From assembly GCA_030278955.1 (NCBI GenBank), contig JAOANR010000004.1:62773516-62837515 (forward strand): 64,000 bases of DNA, written 5' to 3'. Both the position numbers and the translations under genes were made by a program. The DNA is from Hygrophila difformis. Its lineage: Eukaryota; Streptophyta; Magnoliopsida; Lamiales; Acanthaceae. Below the pieces are notes generated by a model. It worked only from the letters and a program-made list of their open reading frames with translations, was not told the DNA's origin and did no database searches. Numbering within the stretch: the first letter of the stretch is position 1; each line of letters opens with the position of its first letter. Shown here piece after piece: positions 47,871 to 57,534 of this stretch.

Positions 47871-48850
47871 ACTAGATTTTTCACCCGCGCTCCGCACACG
47901 GCTATTAATTTTTTTAATATAAAATATAGATATTATTATTTTAGTGTATTTATGAAAAAAACATTTTTAATAAAATATAATTTCTATTATCTTTTTCTTA
48001 AATGATAAAAGAAATAAATTTTTAATTTTTTTCATAATACATATACCACAGTATAATTCAATTTTTTATGCAAATAAAACATAAATAGAAAAACTAATCC
48101 ATGATTACCACCCATACTATTATAAATATTATATGTATAATTAAATTAATAAGTACTTTAAAACTTTCGTCTTTCTAATTAACTTTAATTACCCGCAAAA
48201 ATATGTTGATGATATATATTATATTTATACAAAAGGAACAAAGGTAGTATTAAAAATTATGCATGTAGATTAATGACATTAATTTTTTACATAAAGTAGT
48301 ATATTGAATTTTTATTATTCATGAAATGCTTTTTTTTATTTTATGTATAATATGTAGTTTTTCAGAAAATATTTTACAATAAAAATTTAAATTCTAATAC
48401 TCCTAAGTATTTTTAGTCAAAATAGTATATACAGTATATTTATTTAAAGATTTGTTATGTATTTTTTTTACTGTTTAAACCCATAATATATATTTTTATA
48501 AAGAAAAATAATGATGACTTAAAAGGGCAATATAGGTATCACAATAAAATTGTGGTTTCAAGATTTATTTAATGTACGGAATAAATGGTGGAGATTAACA
48601 TATTTTCAATCCTACGGTCATGAAATTTTAGGATGAAGTGATTTTACTTTCTAAACCTTTAATATGTATCTTTATGAAAGATATGCATATCTTTGAGTTA
48701 AAATTACTATTTTAACCCATAACATATAATTTTTATAAATAGATTAATTATAACTTAAAAGGGGAATATAGTCAAAACATTAAAATATGCTTCCAGAATT
48801 TATTATAGTATAGTATTAACTAAATAGAAAAAGGTCAAAAGTAAAGAGGT
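47871..48850 (-). mobile_element. Possible Helitron, 3' end at 47872
   Basis: On the minus strand the sequence ends CCGTGTGCGGAGCGCGG (stem CCGTGT/GCGCGG with a GCGGA loop), then GTGAAAAATCTAG before T. This is a good Helitron 3' terminus. Inside, two diverged copies of an about 250-bp repeat (AACCCATAA..ATATA..TTTTTATAAA..AATATAGT) lie near 48478 and 48715. The 5' end is not resolved, so the right limit is a guess. No helicase gene is present. Confidence 0.35.
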
Positions 48851-49133
48851 GAGAAATAATATTTTAAAAAATTTATTTGGGTGGAAGTTTAAGTTTTTCC
48901 TTATAAAAATTGGGGTCAGATTTTTTCAATAAAATTTAGATACTTAAAGTGAAAGTTTTAATATAATTTGTGACTATTTTTTGGGATTTACTTTGAAAGT
49001 TGTAGAAGAAGAAAATGAATTAGTATTTTCAGAAATTTGCGTTTTTAATAGCAATGGATTCGAATCAGAATTAAAAATAGAATTAAAATAGAGATTCGAG
49101 TTTGGGTTGAGTCCAAATTATTACTTCATCCGT

Positions 49134-49641
49134 TTCCGTGAAAATGCAACATTCACCCAATGCACGCAGTCCAATGCATATTTTAAACCATTAATAACTT
49201 AAGTTTGGTATAAGTAAAAAATTTAAAAGTTTGATATTTAAAAACTACACGACGAGACGAATCCAGTAAGATCTCACTTGACTATGTTTTTCCTTGTATA
49301 ACTATGATAAAAATTAGAATCAAAGTCGAACAATAAATAGTACTCCCTCCGTCCCATTTAAGATGTCTTGTTTGATTTTTGCACACAATCCAATGCACTT
49401 TTTAAATCAATCATATCTCAAAATATATATAAGTAAAAATTATGTGAAATATATATTATAAAACTACATGATTAGACGAATCTAACAAGACCGAACTCGA
49501 CTATTTTTTTCAAATATTTACTTGCAATACTATTGAGTCAAAGTTAAATAATGAACAGTGCCAAAAAGTCAAACAGGACGTCTGAAGTGGGACGGAGGAA
49601 GTAGCAAATAATGCTTTGTTGCACTATCACAAAAACGGAGG
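49134..49641. mobile_element. Older MITE interrupted by a younger MITE
   Basis: The left end TTACTTCATCCGTTTCCGTG and right end ATCACAAAAACGGAGGTAGT form the inverted ends. The interior (CAATGCACGCAGTCCAATGC) matches the MITE at 51883. Removing 49343-49601 restores an element of about 250 bp, the normal size of this family. Confidence 0.8.
49343..49601. mobile_element. Younger MITE nested in the MITE at 49134-49641
   Basis: It starts CTCCCTCCGTCCCATTTAAG, ends TGAAGTGGGACGGAGGAAG, and is flanked by TA. This is the best-preserved copy of the TCTTGTTTGA family in the window. Confidence 0.88.
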
Positions 49642-49928
49642 TAGTATAAAAAAAGACCCTAAATCGATTTATTGCCATCCTAAAAATGATAGTAAGTCCG
49701 AGTGAAACCCGAAACTAAACCAAATCCGAATTTTGAATTGGATCTTGAATATTGGTGCACCCGGCCCGATCAATCCCATCCCTAGTGCCGCTCTGAGGCG
49801 GTAACTCGAAAGTCGCTTCTTCCCTCGGCTCCACATTATACATACATACATTCCGTCATTCCCCAAAACCTATTCTTTTATTTATTCATTCCTCCCTCCA
49901 CCGCCCCCTCTCTCTGCATCAACTTACC

Positions 49929-51656
49929 ATGGCCGCCGCCGCAGCATCGACTTTCGCTGTTGCTCCGTCCTCCTCCTCCACTCGCCTCACGCTTCCTCAC
50001 TCGCCATCTTCGAAGCGCTTCTATTACTCCGTCCCCAAAACTCTCCTAAAACCACTCCTTGTTAACGCCTCCAACAATCCAATCGCAGACGTTATCGCAA
50101 CCCACCAGCAGTATTCACACACTGATGATATTCGATTATCTGATGCCTTCGATGATAAGCCACGGGAGGAATGCGGCGTGGTAGGAATTTATGGCGACCC
50201 CGAGGCTTCGCGTCTCTGCTATTTAGCGCTCCACGCACTCCAGCACCGTGGACAAGAGGGCGCAGGAATTGTGGCCGCCAAGGACGGCGTTCTCCAGTCG
50301 GTTACGGGCATCGGACTCGTCTCCGAGGTCTTTGACGAATCCAAATTGGCGAACTTGCCAGGAGAGTTAGCCATAGGTCATGTTAGGTATTCGACGGCCG
50401 GGTCTTCAATGTTAAAAAATGTCCAACCTTTCGTTGCTGGCTACCGATTCGGCTCCGTTGGCGTCGCTCACAATGGGAATCTGGTGAATTATCAATCCCT
50501 GCGAGCGGAGCTCGAGGAATACGGTTCAATTTTCAATACATCGTCGGATACAGAAGTGGTTCTTCACCTGATGGCGATTTCAAAGGCGCGGTCTTTGTTT
50601 TTGAGAATCATTGAGGCCTGCGAGAGACTCCAGGGTGCTTATTCCATGGTTTTCTTAACAGAGGACAAGCTTGTGGCGGTCCGTGATCCATTTGGTTTCA
50701 GGCCATTAGTTATGGGCCGGCGGAGGGGCAATGGAGCTGTTGTTTTCGCATCGGAGACGTGTGCATTGGACTTGATCGAAGCGACATACGAGCGCGAAAT
50801 TCTCCCTGGGGAAGTTGTGGTGGTGGACAAGGAAGGAATTCAATCGTATTGTTTGGCAAGTCGGCCGGTGCCCAAGTCGTGCGTTTTTGAGCATATATAT
50901 TTTTCACAGCCAAATTCTGTAGTGTTTGGTAGGTCAGTGTACGAATCGAGGCTGGCGTGTGGGGAAATCTTAGCGACGGCAGCTCCTGTGGAGTGTGACG
51001 TAGTAATTGCGGTGCCGGATTCGGGAGTTGTGGCGGCTCTTGGATATGCTCAGAAAGCTGGAGTCCCATTCCAGCAGGGATTGCTGAGATCCCATTATGT
51101 GGGAAGAACATTCATTGAGCCGTCGCAGAGGATCAGGGACTTTGGGGTGAGGCTAAAGCTGTCGCCGGTGAAGGCGGTGTTGGAGGGGAAGCGAGTGGTG
51201 GTGGTGGATGACTCGATAGTGAGGGGGACGACGAGTTCGAAGATAGTGAGATTGTTGAAGGAGGCAGGGGGAGCAGAGGAAGTGCATATGAGAATAGCGA
51301 GCCCGGAGATAATAGGGTCGTGTTATTATGGAGTGGACACGCCAAGCAGGGAGGAGCTGATATCGAACAGGATGAGCGTGGAGGAGATAAGGGAGCACAT
51401 AGGGTCGGATTCATTGGCGTTTCTGCCGTTGGATGGCTTGAAAGCGTATATGGGGAGGGAAAGCGACAAGTTTTGTTATGCATGCTTTTCAAGGGAGTAT
51501 CCAGTTGCAGTGAATGGGAGCACTACTAGCACCTGCAGCACTAGTGTTGATGATCAAGAATGGGTTGGAACAACAAGAAGAAGAAGCAGCAGTAAGGTTG
51601 ATGATGATGGTGGTGATGATGCTGCTGCTGCGAAATTAGTGGGGTTTTCTGCTTAA
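49929..51656 (+). CDS. ASE: Plastid amidophosphoribosyltransferase (glutamine PRPP amidotransferase)
   Basis: This intronless 575-residue protein catalyses the first committed step of purine synthesis, PRPP plus glutamine to phosphoribosylamine. The first 45-50 residues are Ser/Ala-rich with few acids, a plastid transit peptide. Processing is expected to expose Cys82 in EECGVVGIYG, the Ntn-hydrolase nucleophile. Class II glutaminase motifs follow: HRGQEGAGI (106-114), GHVRYSTAG (150-158), HNGNLVNY (181-188) and SSDTEV (205-210). The PRPP loop is VVVVDDSIVRGTTS (423-436). Cys318, Cys465, Cys516 and Cys519 match the 4Fe-4S ligands of Bacillus-type enzymes. The Ser/Asp-rich tail (about 531-565) is probably disordered. 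The ATG is in good context (ACCATGGCC). The single exon agrees with plant homologues. Confidence 0.98.
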   Translation: MAAAAASTFAVAPSSSSTRLTLPHSPSSKRFYYSVPKTLLKPLLVNASNNPIADVIATHQQYSHTDDIRLSDAFDDKPREECGVVGIYGDPEASRLCYLALHALQHRGQEGAGIVAAKDGVLQSVTGIGLVSEVFDESKLANLPGELAIGHVRYSTAGSSMLKNVQPFVAGYRFGSVGVAHNGNLVNYQSLRAELEEYGSIFNTSSDTEVVLHLMAISKARSLFLRIIEACERLQGAYSMVFLTEDKLVAVRDPFGFRPLVMGRRRGNGAVVFASETCALDLIEATYEREILPGEVVVVDKEGIQSYCLASRPVPKSCVFEHIYFSQPNSVVFGRSVYESRLACGEILATAAPVECDVVIAVPDSGVVAALGYAQKAGVPFQQGLLRSHYVGRTFIEPSQRIRDFGVRLKLSPVKAVLEGKRVVVVDDSIVRGTTSSKIVRLLKEAGGAEEVHMRIASPEIIGSCYYGVDTPSREELISNRMSVEEIREHIGSDSLAFLPLDGLKAYMGRESDKFCYACFSREYPVAVNGSTTSTCSTSVDDQEWVGTTRRRSSSKVDDDGGDDAAAAKLVGFSA

Positions 51657-51882
51657 TTATTAGTCGTAGTAACTAGTAACTAGTAGTAGTAGTTTATTTT
51701 GAGCGAGTATTTTGAAGAGTAGATGGACCAAGCACTGGTGGGGTTTGCATTGCATGTGTTTGTGCTGCTTTGTTTTTTTCTCTCTTTTTCTGCTTTACTA
51801 GTAGTATTATTAATTCAGTTACCAACTTTTTCTCCAAACCCTTTAACTTGTTTATGAACTCACTTTTAAGTTAAAAAATATA
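51657..51882. other. 3' UTR region of the amidophosphoribosyltransferase gene
   Basis: Short T-rich and AGT-repeat sequence after the stop codon, running up to a MITE. A strong polyadenylation signal is not obvious. Confidence 0.5.
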
Positions 51883-52140
51883 CTTCCTCCGTTTTTATTT
51901 GTTTGCTACGGACCCACAATGCACGCAGTCCAATGCATATTTTAAACCGTTAATAACTCAAGTTTGGTACAAGTAAAAATTCTAAAAGTCTCATATTTAA
52001 AAACTATAAGACGAGACGAATCTAACAAGATCTCACTTGGCTATATTTTAACTTGTATAACTACGAGAAAATTGAAATTAAAGCAATTCAATGAACAGTA
52101 GCAAAATTGCAATGTAGCTAGCAAAACAAAACGGAGGAAG
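51883..52140. mobile_element. Stowaway-like MITE
   Basis: It starts CTTCCTCCGTTTTTATTTG and ends AGCAAAACAAAACGGAGGAAG, with TA borders. It is a family member of 45505-45765 (shared CTACGGACCCACAATGCACG-type segment). Confidence 0.85.
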
Positions 52141-52159
52141 TATATATTTTTTTATACTA

Positions 52160-52366
52160 CCTCCGTCTGATAATATTTGTTACGTTTGTTAATATGCTAG
52201 TATTCACACAAAAACTTTTACTTAAAATTTTATCATGTTATTCGTTTCGTTGTATAGTTTTTAAATATAAAACTTTTAAAATTTTTAAATATATCGAACT
52301 TGAGTTATTAATAATATAAACAACATGAAGAATGGGGCCGTAAAAAAAAATATGAGAAAGAGGAAG
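52160..52366. mobile_element. Diverged Stowaway-like MITE
   Basis: It starts CCTCCGTCTGATAATATTTG and ends AAATATGAGAAAGAGGAAG, with TA on each side. The interior resembles 20477-20736 in reverse-transcribed order (TTTTATCATG, then TATATCGAACTTGAGTTATT). Confidence 0.6.
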
Positions 52367-52398
52367 TATATCTATAAATAATAAAAATATGGAAATTA

Positions 52399-52482
52399 TG
52401 TCAGAAGTGGGATTTGAACTCACACTCACTCACGTGAACCAGAACTTGAGTCTGGCGCCTTAGACCACTCGGCCATCCTGAC
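52399..52482 (-). tRNA. tRNA-Leu(CAA): tRNA-Leu (anticodon CAA)
   Basis: On the minus strand the 84-nt body folds with acceptor arm GTCAGGA/TTCTGAC, discriminator A, A-box TGGCCGAGTGG, anticodon stem CCAGA/TCTGG around CTCAAGT (anticodon CAA), and a long variable arm typical of type II tRNA-Leu. It has no intron. A T-run (TATTTTTATT) follows the 3' end, as expected for RNA polymerase III. The T-arm is odd: GTGAG/ATCCCAC-type pairing leaves one A-C mismatch, and the B-box reads AGTTCAAATCC instead of GGTTCRANTCC. It could be weakly active or a recent pseudogene. Confidence 0.85.
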
Positions 52483-52911
52483 TTCTCGTTAAAAGTTTCG
52501 TAACAATCATTAATGATCGATACAGCCATCTTATATTTGGGTTAATGGATTAAAAAAATAGTCATAGTATGTACTCATGAAATGGGCCGAGGACGTCTAT
52601 TCCTAAATCCTAATTCTCCCACTTAGTGAATCCAAAAACTATAGTTGATTGATTTGTTATTTGAATGGATTAGCTTGTTACAACTCTATTCTTACACATC
52701 ACTCGGAGGAATGCTGTATTTCCTTATTATAGAGATGATGGGATATGTTTCTGAAGTCAAAGGAGATTTGAGAGGTGCAATTTTTGTCGTCAACTCAAGG
52801 GTAAGTAATCATATCATCTAAATATGGGTGGGTTTTAAAAAGATCTTTGCCTCTGAACAAATAAATTTGGGTTATGGAAGGAAGATTGTAACCATGAGAA
52901 GGGGTACACTT
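52483..52911. other. Host flank of the LTR array, with a possible interrupted coding exon
   Basis: No gene is certain here. A candidate exon at 52733-52800 is bounded by TTATTATAG and GGGTAAGT. A second open stretch runs into the LTR insertion site at 52911 and, with the retroelement ignored, stays open past 63848. CACTT at 52907-52911 is the left target duplicate. Confidence 0.35.
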
Positions 52912-54599
52912 TGCCATGGATCGAGGATTGGATACGATTTACAAACAAGAACAAGATGAAATCAAAGATAAAAGGATAGGTGAGATTACCTCATTGGATA
53001 CTCAATATTGGATTTACTAACACATAAGTGTTCATCAATCCCTCAACCGATATCATCAAGGTGTCGATACGATTGAGCACACCTCAAATACTCAAAAGGA
53101 ATCCAACCTTGGTGGAAGAATTCATATGACCTTTCAAACAAAGAAAATACACTCTCCAAGTGTTCATCATTTTATTCATTTCAAAAGGTAAATGGCAAAG
53201 TGTTGGGAATGGCCTATTTATAGGCATTCCAAAATACAAGCAATTAAACAACTAGCAACAAAGATTAAACAATCCTAGGAAATAAAACAAGTGTTGAAAT
53301 AATAGTAACTACGACGCTAGACAAAGTGAAAGACGACGCTGAGCAGCATGAAGGACGACGCTGTGAAAAAAGAAGGACGACGCTGAGCAACTGAAGGACG
53401 ACGCTGAGCTCTCGGCGATGCTACGACGCTGAACCCTCGGCGACAGGACGATGCTGAACTCTCGAGCGTGATGGAGCTTGACGTCGTAGGATGGGATAGA
53501 GAATAGCGTAGTTGGCGTCATAGTCGATGGGAGCTTCTGCCGGAGCCTTCTTCCGATGGGGACGATGGGTGCTGACATTGGTGGAGGATGGTCGGAGACG
53601 GACCAAGGCATGGCAGAGGTTGCTGGAGGTCGTCTGGAGTTCGGACATGGTGACCGGAGTCGAAGAATGCTTTGCCGGAGAAGATAGCGGCGAATCGGGG
53701 TTTTCCTCTTTGCCGTAGCTTCGCTTTTCGGGGTGGCCGGAATAATGGAGATGGTGATCGGAGGCATGGCCGAGGTCTGTCCGTAAGTTCCAATAGTGAA
53801 GAGGGAAGCGCGCATCCTGGCCGGCATAGGGATAATAATTCTGGGGTTTTGTCCACCGAGGTCGGTGACCGGAGAGGGCGCTTGCGATGGGTCGGAGAAG
53901 CTAGTCGATAGTCCGGGGCTGTCCGTGGTTCCATTGAAGGCCGGAGGAGACTGTTGATGGCGATGCTCGCCGGAGATGGGGGCAGCTCGTTGGCATCGAC
54001 GAAGGACATCGGAGAGGGAGAGCTGCTGCCGATTTGGGATGATGGAGACGACGGAAATGATGGAGGTGATGGAAGGGATGACGAGGTCGCCGGCGATGAA
54101 GATACAACTCTGAGGGACGGAGATGATCCAGTTGCAGGAGTTGCCTTGTCGACGTTGGTGGCTGGCCGGAGCTCGAGGCGACGCCGAGAAGATGATCGGA
54201 GCCAGCCCTTGGAATCGACATGGGCGTGGGCTGGAGCGGCATCCGTCTGGGCTGAATAGTGGTGGGCCGGTTCTGCATGGGAATGGGCCGGCTACAGCTT
54301 GGGCCATGTGAAGGAGAATTGGGCTTGTGGGATTTTCTGTTGGGTCATGGAATGGGCTGCACGAGGAGATGGCTCGGCCCATGAAGAGGATACAGATTGG
54401 GCTGGTGAGAATTGGGCTCTTCACTCCCTTTGTCCATTTAATTATTTGTAGTCCAATAAGTGTAAGCCCACTAGAATTTTGATCCGGATTACTCCAAGCA
54501 TTTTCCTGTCTGCTTGAATTATTTATCTGCCTGTTCCACATATCCGGATTGGGTCGTCTGTCAGACGGGTCGGGTTGGTTGATCCGGACTCCTATGGCA
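52912..54599 (-). repeat. LTR 1 of the tandem array
   Basis: A 1688-bp LTR with perfect 6-bp inverted ends TGCCAT/ATGGCA. As the most downstream LTR in the element's own orientation, it acts as the 3' LTR. It is rich in GC-heavy open sequence from about 53300 to 54400, and a seven-fold short motif array lies at 53310-53460. Confidence 0.96.
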
Positions 54600-55627
54600 T
54601 CCTCTCCCCCTTCAAGAGCTTTGGACTCCAAAGCTAGGCGAGAAATTACACCGGTCGGATCAACCACAAATTTTGACCTTGCACAAACCGATATCCCATA
54701 AGTACCGCATTTTTGAACCAATTTCGTAAAACAAAATTTTTCAATAAAATTATCAGAAATATGATCCAAAATGCAAAGATAATGCTCAGAGTCTCCTTTG
54801 AGAATAAATTGCAGACTGCTGACGGTATCAGCTCCAGAAATAAAATTCCTGCAAAAATAATTATTTTCGTCAGATGCAGCAGTCATCGTTCTTTTAAAAT
54901 CAGATTTGAAATTCTCAAGAATTGAAACATGATCACCTGGATTATATCCCACATGTTTGGCCTTAGACAGATCTTCGCCATTAATTGATGCTCTTTCACG
55001 ACCTCGGAAGGATCTCCACTTTGATGGCGGGAAATGATGAGCTCGCATATGCACCCTAAATCCTTTCAGTCCCAAATAATATATTAAGTAGCGCATATGA
55101 CTTAATGGGATTCTACCAGTGTAATGAAATTTACCATAATCAGTATGCATTTTATCAGGTAAAATCAATTTTTCTAATAAATGCAAACAATATGGATTTG
55201 GTTTCAAATTTTCAGCATGTTCCCAAAATGGATCAACATATTCAGAATGTGATTCAGAAATTACGCAATTATCATCTGGAATATGTTGCTCATGGACTGG
55301 AAATTCTTTGGGTATCATCAGAGTTGAAAAATGGAAGGAATGTACCTTTGGGAGCTTTAAGGAATTATGGACAAATTTAACCTGTTCCGCAGAAGGCTCG
55401 TCAGTGGAGGAAGATGTGCTGCACGGATCCTTCGCGAGTTTGCCATTAAGCTCCCCATGTAGCTCTGAAGAGAGACTGGCATTTTCCTTCTCAATTTTGC
55501 GGTTCACCTTCTTGAACTCGTGGGTCATTTCAGCCTTCATCTCTTTCATATCATGACTCATGGAATCCATGCTTGCATTCAGGCTCCTCAGTAATTCCAT
55601 TATTTCAGCACTAGTGGTTCCTGCCAT
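53309..55627 (-). CDS. Unknown retroelement ORF, copy 1, reading into the LTR
   Basis: This 772-codon frame has residues 1-342 from the internal region and 343-772 from the LTR. The boundary falls in EGGEDA, encoded by the polypurine tract. Residues 8-60 look like a charged coiled coil (MKEMKAEMTHEFKKVNRKIE). Residues 85-340 contain no zinc knuckle, protease, reverse transcriptase or integrase motif and match no family I recognise. The start (KLPKVHSFHF) and coiled coil could be a remodelled gag. The LTR part is low-complexity (Pro/Ser/Arg-rich) and may not be real protein. The sequence is unchanged in both internal copies. I do not assign a function. Confidence 0.5.
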   Translation of the reverse strand: MAGTTSAEIMELLRSLNASMDSMSHDMKEMKAEMTHEFKKVNRKIEKENASLSSELHGELNGKLAKDPCSTSSSTDEPSAEQVKFVHNSLKLPKVHSFHFSTLMIPKEFPVHEQHIPDDNCVISESHSEYVDPFWEHAENLKPNPYCLHLLEKLILPDKMHTDYGKFHYTGRIPLSHMRYLIYYLGLKGFRVHMRAHHFPPSKWRSFRGRERASINGEDLSKAKHVGYNPGDHVSILENFKSDFKRTMTAASDENNYFCRNFISGADTVSSLQFILKGDSEHYLCILDHISDNFIEKFCFTKLVQKCGTYGISVCARSKFVVDPTGVISRLALESKALEGGEDAIGVRINQPDPSDRRPNPDMWNRQINNSSRQENAWSNPDQNSSGLTLIGLQIIKWTKGVKSPILTSPICILFMGRAISSCSPFHDPTENPTSPILLHMAQAVAGPFPCRTGPPLFSPDGCRSSPRPCRFQGLAPIIFSASPRAPASHQRRQGNSCNWIISVPQSCIFIAGDLVIPSITSIISVVSIIPNRQQLSLSDVLRRCQRAAPISGEHRHQQSPPAFNGTTDSPGLSTSFSDPSQAPSPVTDLGGQNPRIIIPMPARMRASLFTIGTYGQTSAMPPITISIIPATPKSEATAKRKTPIRRYLLRQSILRLRSPCPNSRRPPATSAMPWSVSDHPPPMSAPIVPIGRRLRQKLPSTMTPTTLFSIPSYDVKLHHAREFSIVLSPRVQRRSIAESSASSFSCSASSFFFHSVVLHAAQRRLSLCLAS
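53310..53460. repeat. Seven-fold GACGACGCTGA motif array inside the LTR
   Basis: Seven variants of ACGACGCTGA recur at about 15-30-bp intervals (for example GGACGACGCTGAGC). Identical arrays lie at about 57933-58083 and 62553-62703 in the other LTRs. On the transcribed strand the motif is TCAGCGTCGTCC. The function is unknown. Confidence 0.85.
54600..54612 (-). other. Polypurine tract, left internal region
   Basis: On the minus strand, GAAGGGGGAGAGGA directly precedes the LTR start TGCCAT. It is the plus-strand primer site. Confidence 0.9.
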
Positions 55628-57517
55628 ATCAGAAAGACAAACTAGATATATGTATAATGGGTTAGTGAAAAATCAACTGAAATATATAGAGTGATCTCGC
55701 AACTGTTTCTCTCTCTGTAGGTCCGAATTCTCCACCGGTTGGTTCCTAATAATCCAGATAATGCTCATTCGTATCAACCAACAATCAGATGGTGAGTAAA
55801 ATAGAATTATTGGACGCACAGTGCAAGAATCAGAATGCAATGTTCGACTCTATCAATGAAAGGCACAGATTCTGTGTGTGATTGCAGTGCACAAATTATA
55901 GTTTGCAAATTTAATCAGCCTGCAAGCAATAAATCCGATTCCTCGCAATTTTAAAGTGCAAAGTAAAAACCTCACAAAATAAAACGCTCGGAATCTCACA
56001 ATATCTGTCTCACACACAAACCCAGAAAATACAATCGGACTGCTGACAAGGGTAGCCGGGTAAAAATTCACTGTTGAGGAACTCCACTATCTGCAATTGC
56101 AGACGGAGCTTCAACTCTGTGATTTGTGAAATAAATCAGAGGAACGGTGACAAGCACTTATTCCTCGGGGAATTCCACTGTCAGGTGTAAACACTGACAG
56201 AACTTCAACCCGATAGATCGTTCGTGATTTAAATCAGTGAAATCGCACGGTAAAATAGATACCCAATTTAATTTAACCAATTGAACAATAAAAGTGATTG
56301 CCCAATTAATTAAACCAAACTTTACTAAATTCAATCTTCAAGACCCACTTGTGGAATTTTTGGCTCAATTGTTGAAATATTTTTAGTTGTCTTACAATAG
56401 CCAAGTGCAAATAAATCCGTGGGGCCCACGTGCAATTAATGCTACAACTTGATCAATTTTTCTTTGTTTTGGCCGAGTGGATTGTGGCTAATATTGTCAA
56501 AGTCTTGGTTTTTTTTTTAAATGGATCAAGACAAATAATAGTACTATATATATATATATATATATATAATCCAACAATGTCCCTTTCTCCCAATTAATGC
56601 ACTTGTACTATTTGTCCCTTGTAAAATCCCCTTAACACCCTTAAAACAATTCAAGTGGATCAAATTAAAACTATCAAGAACACTCTTGAATGTTGCTTGA
56701 AGATGTTAAGAACAACTCAAGAACACCCAGAACACTAGGAACTCTATGAACAATCCCTAACTTATCCCAACACTCAAAACACTCAACACTCAAGGATTTA
56801 AGCTTGCATAATAACCGATTAAGCATACAAACATATAATTAATGCAAACACAATCCAAACAGTGAGTAGAAACAACAAATCACAAGATCAAAAAGCAAAA
56901 TATGGAGATTTTTGGATTTTTGGTGAAGAACATCAAGAACTTGCTTGAATTTTCAAATGGTCATAACTTTGGCTCCCGATGTCCGTTTTTGATGTTCTTT
57001 ATATGCAAACCTATGTATTCGATGAGAGGAACAAGATTATAGACTCAGATTTGCAAAATTATGAACAACCTGTGACCAGAAAATTCGGACAGAGGACAGG
57101 TTCTTATGTTCTAGGGTTTGGAAATGGAGTTTTGGTGAAGGAAATGGATTTGGGAAAATTTGGGCAGCATAACCCCTTGGAATGGGTGATATAATATTGA
57201 TAAATGAAAATTGCTTCCAAATGGTGAGGTGAAACACAAGATCAAACCCAAGAAAAATGAAGAAAAATATTTTTGGTGAAAAATGACCAAGAACTTCAAA
57301 AATTCATAGAAAATTGATCCCTTGGCCAAATCGGAAGAACTTTATATAAATCTCTATGTAATCGACCTACTCAATCCAAATATGAACTCAGAAATCAAAG
57401 ATTATGGCCTGAGCAAAACGGATGTTCGGTGAACAGTACACAGAAACTCTATTTTTGAGTTTTTTTTTTTTTGGAATTTTTGACAAGAAATGGAAATGAT
57501 AAATCGATCCAATCTAG
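55628..57517 (-). other. Noncoding leader of the left internal region
   Basis: About 1.9 kb between the primer site and the ORF start, AT-rich, with a (TA)n run near 56543-56568. It has no conserved coding. Such a long leader may carry packaging signals, which is inference. Confidence 0.6.
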
Positions 57518-57529
57518 GCTCTGATACCA
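57518..57529 (-). other. Primer-binding site, left internal region
   Basis: On the minus strand TGGTATCAGAGC lies five bases (TCTCT) after the LTR end. It is complementary to the 3' end of initiator tRNA-Met. Confidence 0.95.
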
Positions 57530-57534
57530 AGAGA

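Noticed and set aside
53518..54278. Several overlapping frames of 60-163 codons on both strands of the LTR
   Set aside because: The LTR is GC-rich and stop-poor here. The frames overlap in nearly every phase, are low-complexity, and recur only with the LTR copies.
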